Shown here piece after piece: positions 1 through 8,356 of a stretch of DNA of 64,000 nucleotides; the first letter of the stretch is position 1; the number at the start of each line of letters is the position of its first letter. Source of the stretch: an uncultured Acidimicrobiaceae bacterium. GTDB taxonomy: Bacteria > Actinomycetota > Acidimicrobiia > Acidimicrobiales > UBA10347. A model generated the notes under the pieces. It was not told the DNA's origin and did not search any database. It saw nothing but the letters and a program-made list of their open reading frames with translations. The stretch spans positions 124,001-188,000 of the forward strand of contig CAJJAG010000001.1 in the NCBI GenBank assembly GCA_905182135.1, read 5' to 3'. The position numbers and the translations under genes were made by a program.

Positions 1-1
1 T

Positions 2-472
2 GATGAGACTGGCATTAGCGAGGACCCTGATGTCCGGTTTGCCGTAGCCAAAAAGATCGTTGAGCGAGCTGCTGACCATGGCATCCACCATAGCGACGTG
101 ATTGTGGATCCATTAGTCATGCCGATCGGGGCGATGGGCACTGCTGGCCAACAGGTGTTTCGCCTGGTTCGGCGCCTGCGCGAAGAATTGCACGTCAACA
201 CGATCTGCGGGGCCTCGAACGTGAGTTTTGGGCTGCCCAACAAACACAACATCACCGGCGCCTTCCTCTCAATGGCCATGGGCGCAGGCATGACGAGTGC
301 AATCATGAATCCGCTTCACAGCGAAGTCACGACCGCCATCATGGCCGCCGATGTCCTGACCGGCAACGATCAAAACTGCGCGGCATGGATCGCTGCGAAT
401 CGTGACCCCACCGCAGGCGGTGGCGAAGGCGCAGCCCGCCGACGCGCTGGCGGTCGCCGCCGACGGGGCTGA
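2..472 (+). CDS. Methyltetrahydrofolate:corrinoid methyltransferase, C-terminal part (pterin-binding, MtgA-like)
   Basis: The reading frame is open from base 2, so this is the 3' half of a gene that begins upstream of the window; about 156 residues are visible. The segment GASNVSFGLPN, followed by an Ala/Gly/Met-rich stretch, is typical of the DHPS-fold methyltransferases that move methyl groups between a corrinoid protein and tetrahydrofolate. The last ten residues are Arg/Gly-rich (RRAGGRRRRG), and similar basic tails occur on the next two proteins. The RACE gene starts 10 bp downstream, so it is in an operon with the activator and the MttB-like enzyme. The expected role is to pass methyl groups from methyl-corrinoid to THF in the cytoplasm. 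The corrinoid protein itself is not in the window and may lie upstream. Confidence 0.85.
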   Translation, partial: DETGISEDPDVRFAVAKKIVERAADHGIHHSDVIVDPLVMPIGAMGTAGQQVFRLVRRLREELHVNTICGASNVSFGLPNKHNITGAFLSMAMGAGMTSAIMNPLHSEVTTAIMAADVLTGNDQNCAAWIAANRDPTAGGGEGAARRRAGGRRRRG

Positions 473-482
473 GTAGCCTGTC

Positions 483-2468
483 ATGACCGAACTTCGCGCC
501 GTCGCAGCAGCACCAGCCAACGCTCGCGCCGTCGCACCAGCACCAGCCTCCGATAGCTCAGGTTCTCATACTGTTGTCTTCACGCCCTCAGGCCTCAGCG
601 GGGCGGTCGCAGACGGTACGACGGTGCTCGATGCTGCGGTGCAACTCGGTGCTGACCTCGACACGGTCTGTGGTGGACGCGGAATCTGTGGGCGCTGCCA
701 GATCAAGCCGAGCACCGGTGAATTCGCAAAATGGGCCATCACCGTCGACGATAGAGCACTATCGCCGTGGGGCCTTCTCGAAGAGAGCTACGCAGGCAAG
801 CGGGCCATCGTCGAAGGTAGACGGCTTGGCTGCTCGGCCAAGATCTGCGGCAATATCGTCATCGATATTCCCCCCGAGAGCCAGATACACAAGCAGGTCA
901 TCCGCAAAACAGTCGATGTTGGTGAACTCGTTATCGACCCGATCTACTCGCTGCACTACCTGACGGATGTGGCCGAAGCTGGTGGAATCGCCCAAGCGTT
1001 GGACGCTCAGTGGGGCGTGACGCTGAACGGACCTCGTCGAACCGTCGCACTCGATAACTTCCGGTCCAACATCACAGTCGCGCTCGAACGTCGCAGCGGT
1101 GGCACTTCGGTGGCTGCTTTCTGGCCCGGTTATATCGATCGTTTGATGGGCGTAGCCGTCGACGTTGGCTCAACCACGATCGCTGGCCATCTCATCGACC
1201 TGGCGAACGGCGAAGTTCTATCGACCGCAGGGCAGATGAACCCCCAGATCAGGTTTGGCGAAGACCTGATGAGTCGCGTGAGCTACGTAATGATGAATCC
1301 AGGTGGTGAGGCAGAGCTCACTAAGGAAGTGCGGGCTGCGCTAAACCAGATCGTCACCGAGCTATGCGAAACTGCCGGTATTGAACGCTCACGTATCGTC
1401 GATGTCACCCTCGTCGGCAACCCGATCATGCACCATCTGGTGCTCGGGCTCGACCCAACACCACTCGGCCAGTCGCCGTTCCCACTCGCGATCGAGGGCG
1501 CGTTCGCCTCCACTGCAGCCCATATCGAACTCGACCTGCCGAACGCGATGCTGTACGTGGCCCCATGTATTGCCGGCCATGTGGGTGCAGATACTGCCGC
1601 CGCGATCCTCAACGAAGGGCCGCACCGCTCAGACGCCATCCAGCTCTTAGTAGATGTTGGGACCAATGCCGAGATCGTGCTCGGCAACAGCCAGCAACTG
1701 TTCGCGTGCTCCAGCCCAACCGGCCCGGCATTTGAAGGCGCTCAGATCAGTTCCGGTCAGCGAGCAACGGCAGGGGCCATCGAGCGAGTCGCTATTGATC
1801 GTGATACCTATGACGTCATTTTCAAGGTCATCGGCTCGGATCTCTGGTCAAATGAGATCGGTTTCAGCGCGGAAATCGACGCTTCAGGAATCACCGGTAT
1901 CTGTGGATCCGGAATCATCGAGGCGATCTCGGAGATGGTCAGCGCGGGCATCATCGACCACTCTGGTGTGATCAGGGGCGAGCTCGCCACCGACACTGAC
2001 CGCATCGTCGAAGACGGCCGCACCTACAACTTCCTGCTCGTCGCAGACATCTTCGTAACCCAGGCCGATGTCCGAGCAATACAACTAGCCAAAGCTGCTC
2101 TAAAAGCGGGAATCGACCTGCTGATGGAACACGCCGGACTCTCGGCTGTCGATGAAATTCGGCTGGCTGGCGCCTTCGGGGCCCACATCGACCCCACCCA
2201 TGCAATGGTCGTCGGGCTGATCCCTGAGATCGACGTCGCCAATGTGCACGCCGTGGGAAATTCTGCGGGCAGTGGCGCCGTCCGGCTCTTATTGAGCGCA
2301 GAGCAACGCACCCAAGTGGAAGCCGTGGTTCAGGACGTGATCAAAATTGAGACGGCAACCGAACCCCGTTTCCAAGAGCACTTCGTGACCGCACTCGGCT
2401 TCCCCCGTTCCACCGCACCAAAGGCCGCACACGAGGGCGGGCGTCGACGCCGCTCACGCCGTCGCTGA
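483..2468 (+). CDS. RACE-type ASKHA/2Fe-2S ferredoxin, reductive activator of corrinoid enzymes
   Basis: A 661-residue protein. After an Ala/Pro-rich leader of about 28 residues comes a plant-type ferredoxin domain with cysteine ligands C63, C69, C72 and C117 (CGGRGICGRC and GCSAKICG). The large C-terminal ASKHA ATPase-like domain shows phosphate-loop-like segments DVGSTTIAG (near residue 222) and DVGTNAEIVLG (near 390). This is the architecture of RamA/RACE proteins, which reduce accidentally oxidised Co(II) corrinoid back to active Co(I) using ATP. The length is normal for the family. The C-terminus ends in GGRRRRSRRR, a basic tail absent from the core family fold. The gene sits between the methyl-THF methyltransferase (10 bp gap) and the MttB-like gene (27 bp gap), which supports service of that corrinoid system. 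Confidence 0.9.
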   Translation: MTELRAVAAAPANARAVAPAPASDSSGSHTVVFTPSGLSGAVADGTTVLDAAVQLGADLDTVCGGRGICGRCQIKPSTGEFAKWAITVDDRALSPWGLLEESYAGKRAIVEGRRLGCSAKICGNIVIDIPPESQIHKQVIRKTVDVGELVIDPIYSLHYLTDVAEAGGIAQALDAQWGVTLNGPRRTVALDNFRSNITVALERRSGGTSVAAFWPGYIDRLMGVAVDVGSTTIAGHLIDLANGEVLSTAGQMNPQIRFGEDLMSRVSYVMMNPGGEAELTKEVRAALNQIVTELCETAGIERSRIVDVTLVGNPIMHHLVLGLDPTPLGQSPFPLAIEGAFASTAAHIELDLPNAMLYVAPCIAGHVGADTAAAILNEGPHRSDAIQLLVDVGTNAEIVLGNSQQLFACSSPTGPAFEGAQISSGQRATAGAIERVAIDRDTYDVIFKVIGSDLWSNEIGFSAEIDASGITGICGSGIIEAISEMVSAGIIDHSGVIRGELATDTDRIVEDGRTYNFLLVADIFVTQADVRAIQLAKAALKAGIDLLMEHAGLSAVDEIRLAGAFGAHIDPTHAMVVGLIPEIDVANVHAVGNSAGSGAVRLLLSAEQRTQVEAVVQDVIKIETATEPRFQEHFVTALGFPRSTAPKAAHEGGRRRRSRRR

Positions 2469-2495
2469 TACCAACCAGCACCTAGGAGATCCAAT

Positions 2496-4037
2496 ATGTC
2501 TGATGCACCCGCACGTAAGGGCCGCCGCGGAGGTGGCCGCTCAGGCCGCCAAGCCGCGCGCGCGACTAAGACCGAAACCGCAGCGTGGCTTGAACGCCGA
2601 CTCGCGCCGGTCGACCTGATTGACGATGAGGCGTACGCCACAATCGAAGCGAACGCCGACATCATCCTGGAAGAAGTTGGTGTTGCCTTCCAGGACTTCC
2701 CGTCGGCGCTTGAGCTCTGGAAAGAGGCCGGGGCCGACGTCCGGGGCGACATGGTCCACTTCCCCAAAGGAATGTGTCGCCAGCTTGTGCAGGACAATGC
2801 ACCCAAGGTGTTCACACAGCACGCTCGGAACTCCGCACGCAGTGTGCAGATCGGCGGTAACGCAACGGTGTTCGCGCCCAACTACGGCTCACCGTTCGCT
2901 ATGGACCTCGACAACGGTCGTAGATATGCCACGCTCGAAGACTTCCAGAACATTGTCAAGCTCGTGTACCAGCTTCCGCATCTGCACCATTCGGGCGGCA
3001 CCGTCTGTGAGCCAGTCGACACCCCTGTCAACAAGCGCCATCTCGATATGGTCTACTCGCACATCAAATACAGCGATAAGCCATACATGGGGTCAGTTAC
3101 CGCAGCCGAACGGGCCCAGGACTCCATCGAGCTGAGCCGCATCGCGTTCGGCGGGGACTTGCAAGACCGCACAGTCATGACCTCGCTGATCAATGCCTCG
3201 TCACCGCTGCGCTGGGACGGCACAATGCTTGGCGCTGCGACCGCCTACGCCAAGGCGAACCAGGCTTCGATCCTTTCGCCATTCATTCTGGCGGGGGCGA
3301 TGTCGCCGGTGACCGTTGCCGGTCTTGCTGCGCAGTCACTTGCCGAAGCACTATCGGGCATGGCTTATTACCAGCTTGTGCGGCCCGGCGCTCCTGTCAT
3401 CTTCGGCACCTTCGCCAGCTCGATGTCTATGGCAACGGGCGCCCCAACATTTGGCACACCCGAAGCCGGTCAGGCCATCCATGTCATGGCAGGACTCGCC
3501 CGGCGCGTCGGTGTCCCATTCCGTTCTGGTGGCCAGTTCACCGCGTCGAAGTATCCCGACGCCCAGGCCGCGTACGAGTCTGCACATAGTCTGATCCCAA
3601 CGGTGCAAGCCGGAGTTAACTTCGTACTTCACGCCGCAGGCTGGCAAGAAGGCGGTCTGTCGATCGGCTACGAGAAACTCATTCTCGACGCCGACCAGCT
3701 TGGCGCTATGACAGTTCATGGACGCGGCATCGATATGTCCGAGAACGGCCAAGCAATGGACGCATTCCGCACCAACGAACACGGCCAGCATTTCCTCGGC
3801 AATGCCCATACGCTCGCCAACTTCGAAGCCGCGTTCTGGCGCTCAGAGCAAGCCAACAATGACAGCTTTGAGAGCTGGGAAGAAGAAGGCAGCCTCACAT
3901 CAGCGCAGCGCGCCAACGCCAAATGGAAGCAACTCCTGGTCGAATACGAAGCACCACCACTGGACTCGTCCATCGACGAGGCTTTGCTTGCATTCATGGC
4001 GCAACGGAAAAGCGAGATGCCTGACTCTAGTTACTAG
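2496..4037 (+). CDS. MttB-family (trimethylamine methyltransferase-like) corrinoid methyltransferase, non-pyrrolysine
   Basis: A 513-residue member of the MttB superfamily. It shows the conserved pattern of this TIM-barrel family, including the SGGTVCEP, NASSPLRWD and GAPVIFGTF segments. The frame is open throughout with no internal TAG, so there is no pyrrolysine and it is not a true trimethylamine enzyme of the methanogen type. Non-Pyl MttB relatives demethylate glycine betaine (MtgB), proline betaine or carnitine, so a quaternary amine is the most likely substrate; the exact one cannot be read from sequence. The N-terminus carries an Arg/Gly/Ala-rich leader (RKGRRGGGRSGRQAARATK) before the fold begins near residue 30. 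A good ribosome site (taggag) lies before the ATG. It is last in the operon. Confidence 0.88.
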   Translation: MSDAPARKGRRGGGRSGRQAARATKTETAAWLERRLAPVDLIDDEAYATIEANADIILEEVGVAFQDFPSALELWKEAGADVRGDMVHFPKGMCRQLVQDNAPKVFTQHARNSARSVQIGGNATVFAPNYGSPFAMDLDNGRRYATLEDFQNIVKLVYQLPHLHHSGGTVCEPVDTPVNKRHLDMVYSHIKYSDKPYMGSVTAAERAQDSIELSRIAFGGDLQDRTVMTSLINASSPLRWDGTMLGAATAYAKANQASILSPFILAGAMSPVTVAGLAAQSLAEALSGMAYYQLVRPGAPVIFGTFASSMSMATGAPTFGTPEAGQAIHVMAGLARRVGVPFRSGGQFTASKYPDAQAAYESAHSLIPTVQAGVNFVLHAAGWQEGGLSIGYEKLILDADQLGAMTVHGRGIDMSENGQAMDAFRTNEHGQHFLGNAHTLANFEAAFWRSEQANNDSFESWEEEGSLTSAQRANAKWKQLLVEYEAPPLDSSIDEALLAFMAQRKSEMPDSSY

Positions 4038-4091
4038 CGGCATCTCTGGCGACGCTCGCTGTGTTAGCGCTAAAGCCGCACCGACACACCG

Positions 4092-4146
4092 ACAGATTGT
4101 TGTCCAACACAGATTGTTGTCCAACACAGATTGTTGTCCAACACAG
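4092..4146 (+). promoter_or_regulatory. Three tandem 17-bp repeats, each with a TGTTGTCCAACA palindrome
   Basis: The 17-bp unit acagattgttgtccaac is repeated three times perfectly, with a partial fourth copy. Each unit contains the inverted repeat TGTTG-TC-CAACA (4098-4109, 4115-4126, 4132-4143). It lies in the gap between the MttB-like gene and the truncated PhyH gene. It could be an operator array for a dimeric regulator or simply a slippage product; there are no spacers, so it is not CRISPR. Confidence 0.5.
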
Positions 4147-4289
4147 CACCGGACTGTCCGAATAGTCTCATTGCAGCATGATTGGTTCGAAACCTCCCGA
4201 TACCGTCGCCCAAGTTCTCGACCGCCGTGCCGTGCTGAACAGCGAACGTCGTTGGTAGCCACTATTGCTGGAACCAGCGAGTCCTAATC

Positions 4290-4568
4290 ATGGAACCGTC
4301 ATTCGTCCAGCCGACACCTGCGAACCCGACCAATGCACCCAATCCACTATCAGTCGAACAGGTGAACAGCTGGCAGACCCACGGTTACACACTGGTCGAC
4401 GGCTTATTCCCGACCACACTCATCGACAAACTGCAAGCTTCAGCTGAGGCTCATTTCCCGAGCCCGGCAGTGAGCAAGTGGCGAAGATCCGAGAAGGGGT
4501 GCTCGCTCGGTATGGCACATTCGGTTTTGACATCTCGCCCTACTGCTGAGCTGGCGCTAGACAAGTAG
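4290..4568 (+). pseudogene. Truncated phytanoyl-CoA dioxygenase (PhyH) family fragment
   Basis: The frame encodes 92 residues. Residues 20-55 (SVEQVNSWQTHGYTLVDGLF and following) match the N-terminal start of PhyH-family Fe(II)/2-oxoglutarate dioxygenases and closely resemble the start of the intact PhyH protein at 21998. The sequence then departs from the family and stops, so the HxD...H metal site and the 2-oxoglutarate Arg are all absent. No other frame continues the homology before the LLM gene begins 1 bp later. I read it as a 5' remnant left by a deletion; the product is probably non-functional. Confidence 0.6.
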
Positions 4569-4569
4569 T

Positions 4570-5502
4570 GTGCACAGCATGGGAGCTGCTCAAGACCTCG
4601 GCGTGCGCATCGGCTTTGCTGGTGGCGCCACACTCACCTCTATTGGCCAAGTCCGGGCTGACGCCCAATGGGCTGTGCAAGCCGGGTTCGATAGCTACTG
4701 GCTGTCCCACGCGTTCGGCATAGATCCGTTGGTGGCGTTACCGGTCATTGCCAGTGACGCACTTGGTATCGAACTTGGCACGTCGGTTGTGCCCACCGTT
4801 GGACGACACCCAATAGCGATAGCCCAGCTCGCCCGATCGGCGCAACAGGCATGCGGTGGCCGCTTCACGCTGGGTGTCGGGCCGTCACATCAGGCAGTCG
4901 TCGAGCCGCTTTACGGCGAGCCATGGGATCAGCCGCTACAACGCACGCGTGAGTTTCTCGACGTGCTGGTGCCTCTGTGCGCTGGCAGACCAGCCGCTAG
5001 CTCAGGCAATCAAATCTCTGGGCATGCAGCGCTAGATATCCCAAGCGAACCGGTGCCGGTCTTACTCGCTGCGCTTGGCCCAAAAATGCTCGAGCTCGCC
5101 GGTCGCGTAGCCACCGGTACCCATGTCGGCCAATGCGGTCCTCGAACAATAGCGGAACACACTGCCCCCACAATCAACGCTGCAGCCGAAGCCGCTGGGC
5201 GCCCCACACCTCGCATCATTGCGCTGGTAAACCTCTGTGTCGGCGACCCATCCATTGTTAGAGCCGCAGCATCAGCAAATGCTGGGGCTTACGGTGCGCT
5301 TCCTTCGTACCGGGCGATGCTCGACCGCGAGGGGATCGACGACCCAACAGACTTGATCCTGGCTGGTTCGATAGATGAGATCGCAAATGACCTCACGGCA
5401 TACGTCGATGCTGGTGTCACCGACCTGCGACTGGGTATCTACGCTCCGGACGACGACCACGCAAGCACAACCCGTCGAGCGCTGGCAGCATGGGTCTCGT
5501 GA
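4570..5502 (+). CDS. LLM-class (F420-dependent or flavin) oxidoreductase
   Basis: A 310-residue luciferase-like monooxygenase fold. The N-terminal strand VRIGFAGG, the GRFTLGVGPSH segment, the GEPWDQPLQRTREFLDVL helix and the late PVPVLLAALGPKMLELAG strand are the usual landmarks of F420-dependent LLM enzymes. The start is either the GTG at 4570 or the ATG at 4579. It ends in a TGATG overlap with the cytosine deaminase gene, so the two are probably translated together. Substrate unknown. F420 is inferred from the family and the actinobacterial setting; a flavin-dependent role is not excluded. Confidence 0.82.
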   Translation: MHSMGAAQDLGVRIGFAGGATLTSIGQVRADAQWAVQAGFDSYWLSHAFGIDPLVALPVIASDALGIELGTSVVPTVGRHPIAIAQLARSAQQACGGRFTLGVGPSHQAVVEPLYGEPWDQPLQRTREFLDVLVPLCAGRPAASSGNQISGHAALDIPSEPVPVLLAALGPKMLELAGRVATGTHVGQCGPRTIAEHTAPTINAAAEAAGRPTPRIIALVNLCVGDPSIVRAAASANAGAYGALPSYRAMLDREGIDDPTDLILAGSIDEIANDLTAYVDAGVTDLRLGIYAPDDDHASTTRRALAAWVS

Positions 5503-5939
5503 TGGACGAATTCATGAAGGCCGCAATCGACGAAGCCAGGGCTGGGCGAGCCGAAGGCGGAATCCCAATCGGCGCCGTGCTGGTACACGACGGTCAGATC
5601 CTGGGGCAAGGCCACAATCGCCGGGTGCAAATGGGAAGCGCTATCCGTCATGGTGAGACCGATGCACTCGAACGGGCTGGCCGTCATCCAGCGAGCGTTT
5701 ACCAGAACTCGGTCATGTACACCACGCTGTCGCCGTGTTCGATGTGCACTGGCGCCATCTTGTTGTATGGCATCCCCAAGGTCGTGATCGGTGAGAACAA
5801 AACCTTCATCGGCGAGGAAGCCCTGCTTGCCGAGCGTGGTGTTGAGGTCGTGGTGTTGAACGATCAGTCCTGTGTTCAGATGATGCAGGACTTCATCCGC
5901 GACGAACCCAATCTGTGGAACGAAGACATCGGCGTCTAA
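5502..5939 (+). CDS. Cytosine deaminase, yeast Fcy1-like zinc deaminase
   Basis: A protein of about 145 residues with the cytidine/deoxycytidylate deaminase zinc site: H50-G-E52 and P78-C79-S-M-C82. The sequence recalls fungal Fcy1 very closely: GGIPIGAVLVHDG, LSPCSMCTGAILLYGIPKV, VIGEN and the ending DEPNLWNEDIGV all have counterparts there. Expected reaction: cytosine to uracil plus ammonia, with possible activity on related cytosine-like rings. The start at 5502 overlaps the LLM stop codon (TGATG); an in-frame ATG at 5490 is possible but less natural. Pairing with an LLM oxidoreductase hints at breakdown of a nitrogen heterocycle, which is inference only. Confidence 0.85.
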   Translation: MDEFMKAAIDEARAGRAEGGIPIGAVLVHDGQILGQGHNRRVQMGSAIRHGETDALERAGRHPASVYQNSVMYTTLSPCSMCTGAILLYGIPKVVIGENKTFIGEEALLAERGVEVVVLNDQSCVQMMQDFIRDEPNLWNEDIGV

Positions 5940-5984
5940 CTCAACAGCGGCCGGCCGCTGAACACTCAAATCTGGCCCTCATGC

Positions 5985-6223
5985 TCCAGCAGGGCACTCG
6001 GCGAGTTCTCGGAGTAGATGAGTAGCGCAAGACCGGCACAGTGACATTGACGACCAGATCATTCAGGCCTGGATCGTGGCCGCAGCTCAACGCGCCGCCC
6101 ATTGGTAGGCCGGCCAAAATCTGCTTCAAAGTGCAAGCATCGGCCAGCTCTATCTTCACTTTACGTTCGGCCTGCGCTTGGTCAGCGTCGGTTACCAACG
6201 CAGCACCAACCACGCGTTCACGC
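5985..6223 (-). pseudogene. Possible decayed coding remnant, perhaps MlrC-like
   Basis: The 284-bp gap between two convergent genes has a minus-strand frame reading ALVTDADQAQAERK, then GHDPGLNDLVVNVTVPVL. This resembles the middle of M81/MlrC-type proteins (compare the SVVTIADNDEAKAEEARDVL region of the intact gene at 27099). No start codon, conserved catalytic motif or full domain is present. I regard it as a possible gene remnant; the identification is weak. Confidence 0.25.
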
Positions 6224-7087
6224 CTAGATGATTCCCGCGAACGCTCGAAGATGGCGGTGCCAGGATTCAGACGCGTTCTTGATTCCCGCCGGCGCCTGGT
6301 CCAGATGGTTGAGCCAGTAGCGCAATGCATCGCTTCTGGCCTGTAGAGCAATGTCGACCAACAACTCAGAAACGGGATGGTCGGCCGAGGCCTTGTAGGC
6401 ACCAAGGAACCAATGCCGAAACTGTCCATATTCGTCGCTGGGTTGGTTCACCGACGGGCTGGTATCAAACAACGCCGTAAACAGTGTGTTGCCGAGTTCA
6501 AACTCAATGGGCCCATAGCCACAATCATCGAAGTCATAAATCCATAATCGGCCTTCAGCGTCGAGCAGTAGGTTCGATGGGGCGAAGTCTCCGTGCAGCA
6601 GTTGGTGGTTATTCTGAAGGCCCTCGACCAACGGCCCGGTGGTCAAAGCCTGAACAGGTGGCAATTCAATGTGCACTAGCCGCAGCGACTGGTGCAAACG
6701 AGCGAGGGCACGGCCCATCCGTTCCGCATCAGGACGGTTCGTGACATCGAGAAACCGGCCGTCGATGAGAGGCGAAGCAACGACGAAGCAGTTCTGAACA
6801 CGGTTCACGACGGCCCCAGCCAATGGGACGATCGGCACGACGCGATCGTCATACCGGGATACAGAATGGCGTACCTGGAGTCGAACAAGTATTTCGTTAC
6901 GGTTCGCCACCGATGCGTCGATGACCTTCACAACGAGATCATTTGACTTGGTCCCATCATGCCGCGTTGCTAGCCAGACTCGGGACTGATATCCACCCTT
7001 CATTTCACGATCGAGAGTGACGCCGAGTCGCACGAATTCACTGTGCCGCGGCATCTCAAAGGGAGATCGTTGTTCGCTATCGCTCAA
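6224..7087 (-). CDS. APH-family phosphotransferase (kinase fold)
   Basis: A 287-residue protein of the aminoglycoside/choline kinase superfamily. The catalytic loop HGDFAPSNLL (near residue 163) and the metal-binding DFDDCGYG that follows about 15 residues later are both intact, and LVVKVID supplies a likely ATP-binding Lys. Members phosphorylate small hydroxylated compounds such as choline, homoserine, methylthioribose or aminoglycosides; the substrate cannot be told here. It stands alone, convergent with the deaminase gene. A 50-bp gap separates it from the amidohydrolase upstream on the same strand, so they may be co-transcribed. Confidence 0.8.
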   Translation of the reverse strand: MSDSEQRSPFEMPRHSEFVRLGVTLDREMKGGYQSRVWLATRHDGTKSNDLVVKVIDASVANRNEILVRLQVRHSVSRYDDRVVPIVPLAGAVVNRVQNCFVVASPLIDGRFLDVTNRPDAERMGRALARLHQSLRLVHIELPPVQALTTGPLVEGLQNNHQLLHGDFAPSNLLLDAEGRLWIYDFDDCGYGPIEFELGNTLFTALFDTSPSVNQPSDEYGQFRHWFLGAYKASADHPVSELLVDIALQARSDALRYWLNHLDQAPAGIKNASESWHRHLRAFAGII

Positions 7088-7137
7088 GGTGTCGATACCG
7101 CATCATTACATGCCGTTCCGGGACTGAGCGCGCCAGT

Positions 7138-8286
7138 TCACTTCCACATATCTTCGAAGTTGAACCGAAAGAAACGGTCCTGGGTCTCGGTCGACAAATG
7201 AGCCACTTCGGTGTCGAAGCGACGCAACGGATTTCGGCCTCCCTCGACATGAGGAAAGTCGGATGAGAACATCGCTATCTCGGGGCCAGCCTGTTCGATA
7301 ATCCAACCGGTTGGCTCGGTTGGATACGGCGTTACACGCACTTGACGCCGCACATAATCTGATGGTTGCAGGGAGAGCTTCTGCAGCCGATCCTCGTGGC
7401 GTTCGAAGGCTGCGAATGCCGAATCAAGTTGGCGCATGAACCCGGGCACCCACACGGCGCCGAGTTCAATGACGCCGACCTTCAGATTCGGGAAGCGCTC
7501 GAGTACACCATCGAAGATGAGCATCGACAGTGCTTGCAGTGGCGCTGACGAGATCGCCATGTAGCTCACCGACCGAAAGTTCTCACCCCCGCCATGGAAG
7601 TCAGGTTCGGGAGGCAAGCCGTTGTTGCGGTGTTGCGGTGGCATCACTAAGTCCGGTGTCGCCACGTGCATCGTCACCGGGATACGGGCCTCTTGGGCCA
7701 TCGCCCAGACCGGATCGAACCCGACATGGCTGGGTGCGTGGTGAGCGGGGCAACGATTCGGAATCAATAATGCTTTTGCCCCGGCCTCAATCGCTTCAGC
7801 AGCCGCAGTTCGGGCTCCATCGAACGTCTGCAAAGGGATGTACGCCACCGCAAACAGCCGTGGATCGATATCACAAAACGCTATGTGTGCTCGGTTGGCT
7901 GCCGAGGCAACCTCGTAGGTCAACGTGGGGTCATCACCATGTTCGAGATCTTCGAGCATCGTGTTGTACACGGTCGGATACACCAGTTGGCTGGCGAACC
8001 CCATGTAGTCGAGCGCGACAACACGGTCCTCGGGGATGAACGCGCCGGTAGCTCGCCAATTCTTGCGCAACATAACTTCGTCCTCGGCGGCCGCCTGATA
8101 AGCAGCGTCAGCGTGCATCTCTCGAGAGCGTTCGATTTCGGCCAGCGTCGCGCTGACATCGCCGATGTCGAAATGATCGAGTGCGTAGTCGAGTACTCGT
8201 TGGGTCGCGAACCCCTCTATCCATTCCGGCGTCTCCATCACATGGGCGTCGGCATCATGGATCACGCGGTCGGTTACATAAGCCAT
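7138..8286 (-). CDS. Amidohydrolase-family metal-dependent hydrolase/decarboxylase (COG2159 type)
   Basis: A 382-residue TIM-barrel protein of the amidohydrolase_2 family. It has the N-terminal D-A-D-A-H metal motif (residues 11-15), a mid-barrel MHVATP histidine and the C-terminal SSDFPHVEGG segment with the catalytic Asp. It resembles the second amidohydrolase at 9992 throughout, notably the shared GGGEN and EGGRNP(L/M) segments, so the two are paralogues. Enzymes of this family decarboxylate aromatic acids or hydrolyse cyclic and acyl intermediates. It is on the same strand as the LLM gene upstream (70 bp gap), suggesting one operon. Confidence 0.82.
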   Translation of the reverse strand: MAYVTDRVIHDADAHVMETPEWIEGFATQRVLDYALDHFDIGDVSATLAEIERSREMHADAAYQAAAEDEVMLRKNWRATGAFIPEDRVVALDYMGFASQLVYPTVYNTMLEDLEHGDDPTLTYEVASAANRAHIAFCDIDPRLFAVAYIPLQTFDGARTAAAEAIEAGAKALLIPNRCPAHHAPSHVGFDPVWAMAQEARIPVTMHVATPDLVMPPQHRNNGLPPEPDFHGGGENFRSVSYMAISSAPLQALSMLIFDGVLERFPNLKVGVIELGAVWVPGFMRQLDSAFAAFERHEDRLQKLSLQPSDYVRRQVRVTPYPTEPTGWIIEQAGPEIAMFSSDFPHVEGGRNPLRRFDTEVAHLSTETQDRFFRFNFEDMWK

Positions 8287-8356
8287 AGCAAGAGCCTGCC
8301 ATGCGAAGTGACGCTATGGCTAGACCAGGGCACAGGGATCGAAGAGATCGGCCCGT

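Noticed and set aside
2330..2881. Minus-strand 183-codon frame across the RACE/MttB junction
   Set aside because: It lies on the opposite strand of two clear coding genes and has no family-like sequence.
2496..4037. Pyrrolysine-dependent trimethylamine methyltransferase
   Set aside because: There is no in-frame TAG in the MttB-like gene, and no pyl genes are seen; it is a non-Pyl family member.
4092..4146. CRISPR array
   Set aside because: The 17-bp units are directly adjacent with no spacers, and there are no cas genes.
4170..4210. tRNA-like TTCGAAA segment (ggttcgaaacc)
   Set aside because: No cloverleaf stems or anticodon arm can be built around it.
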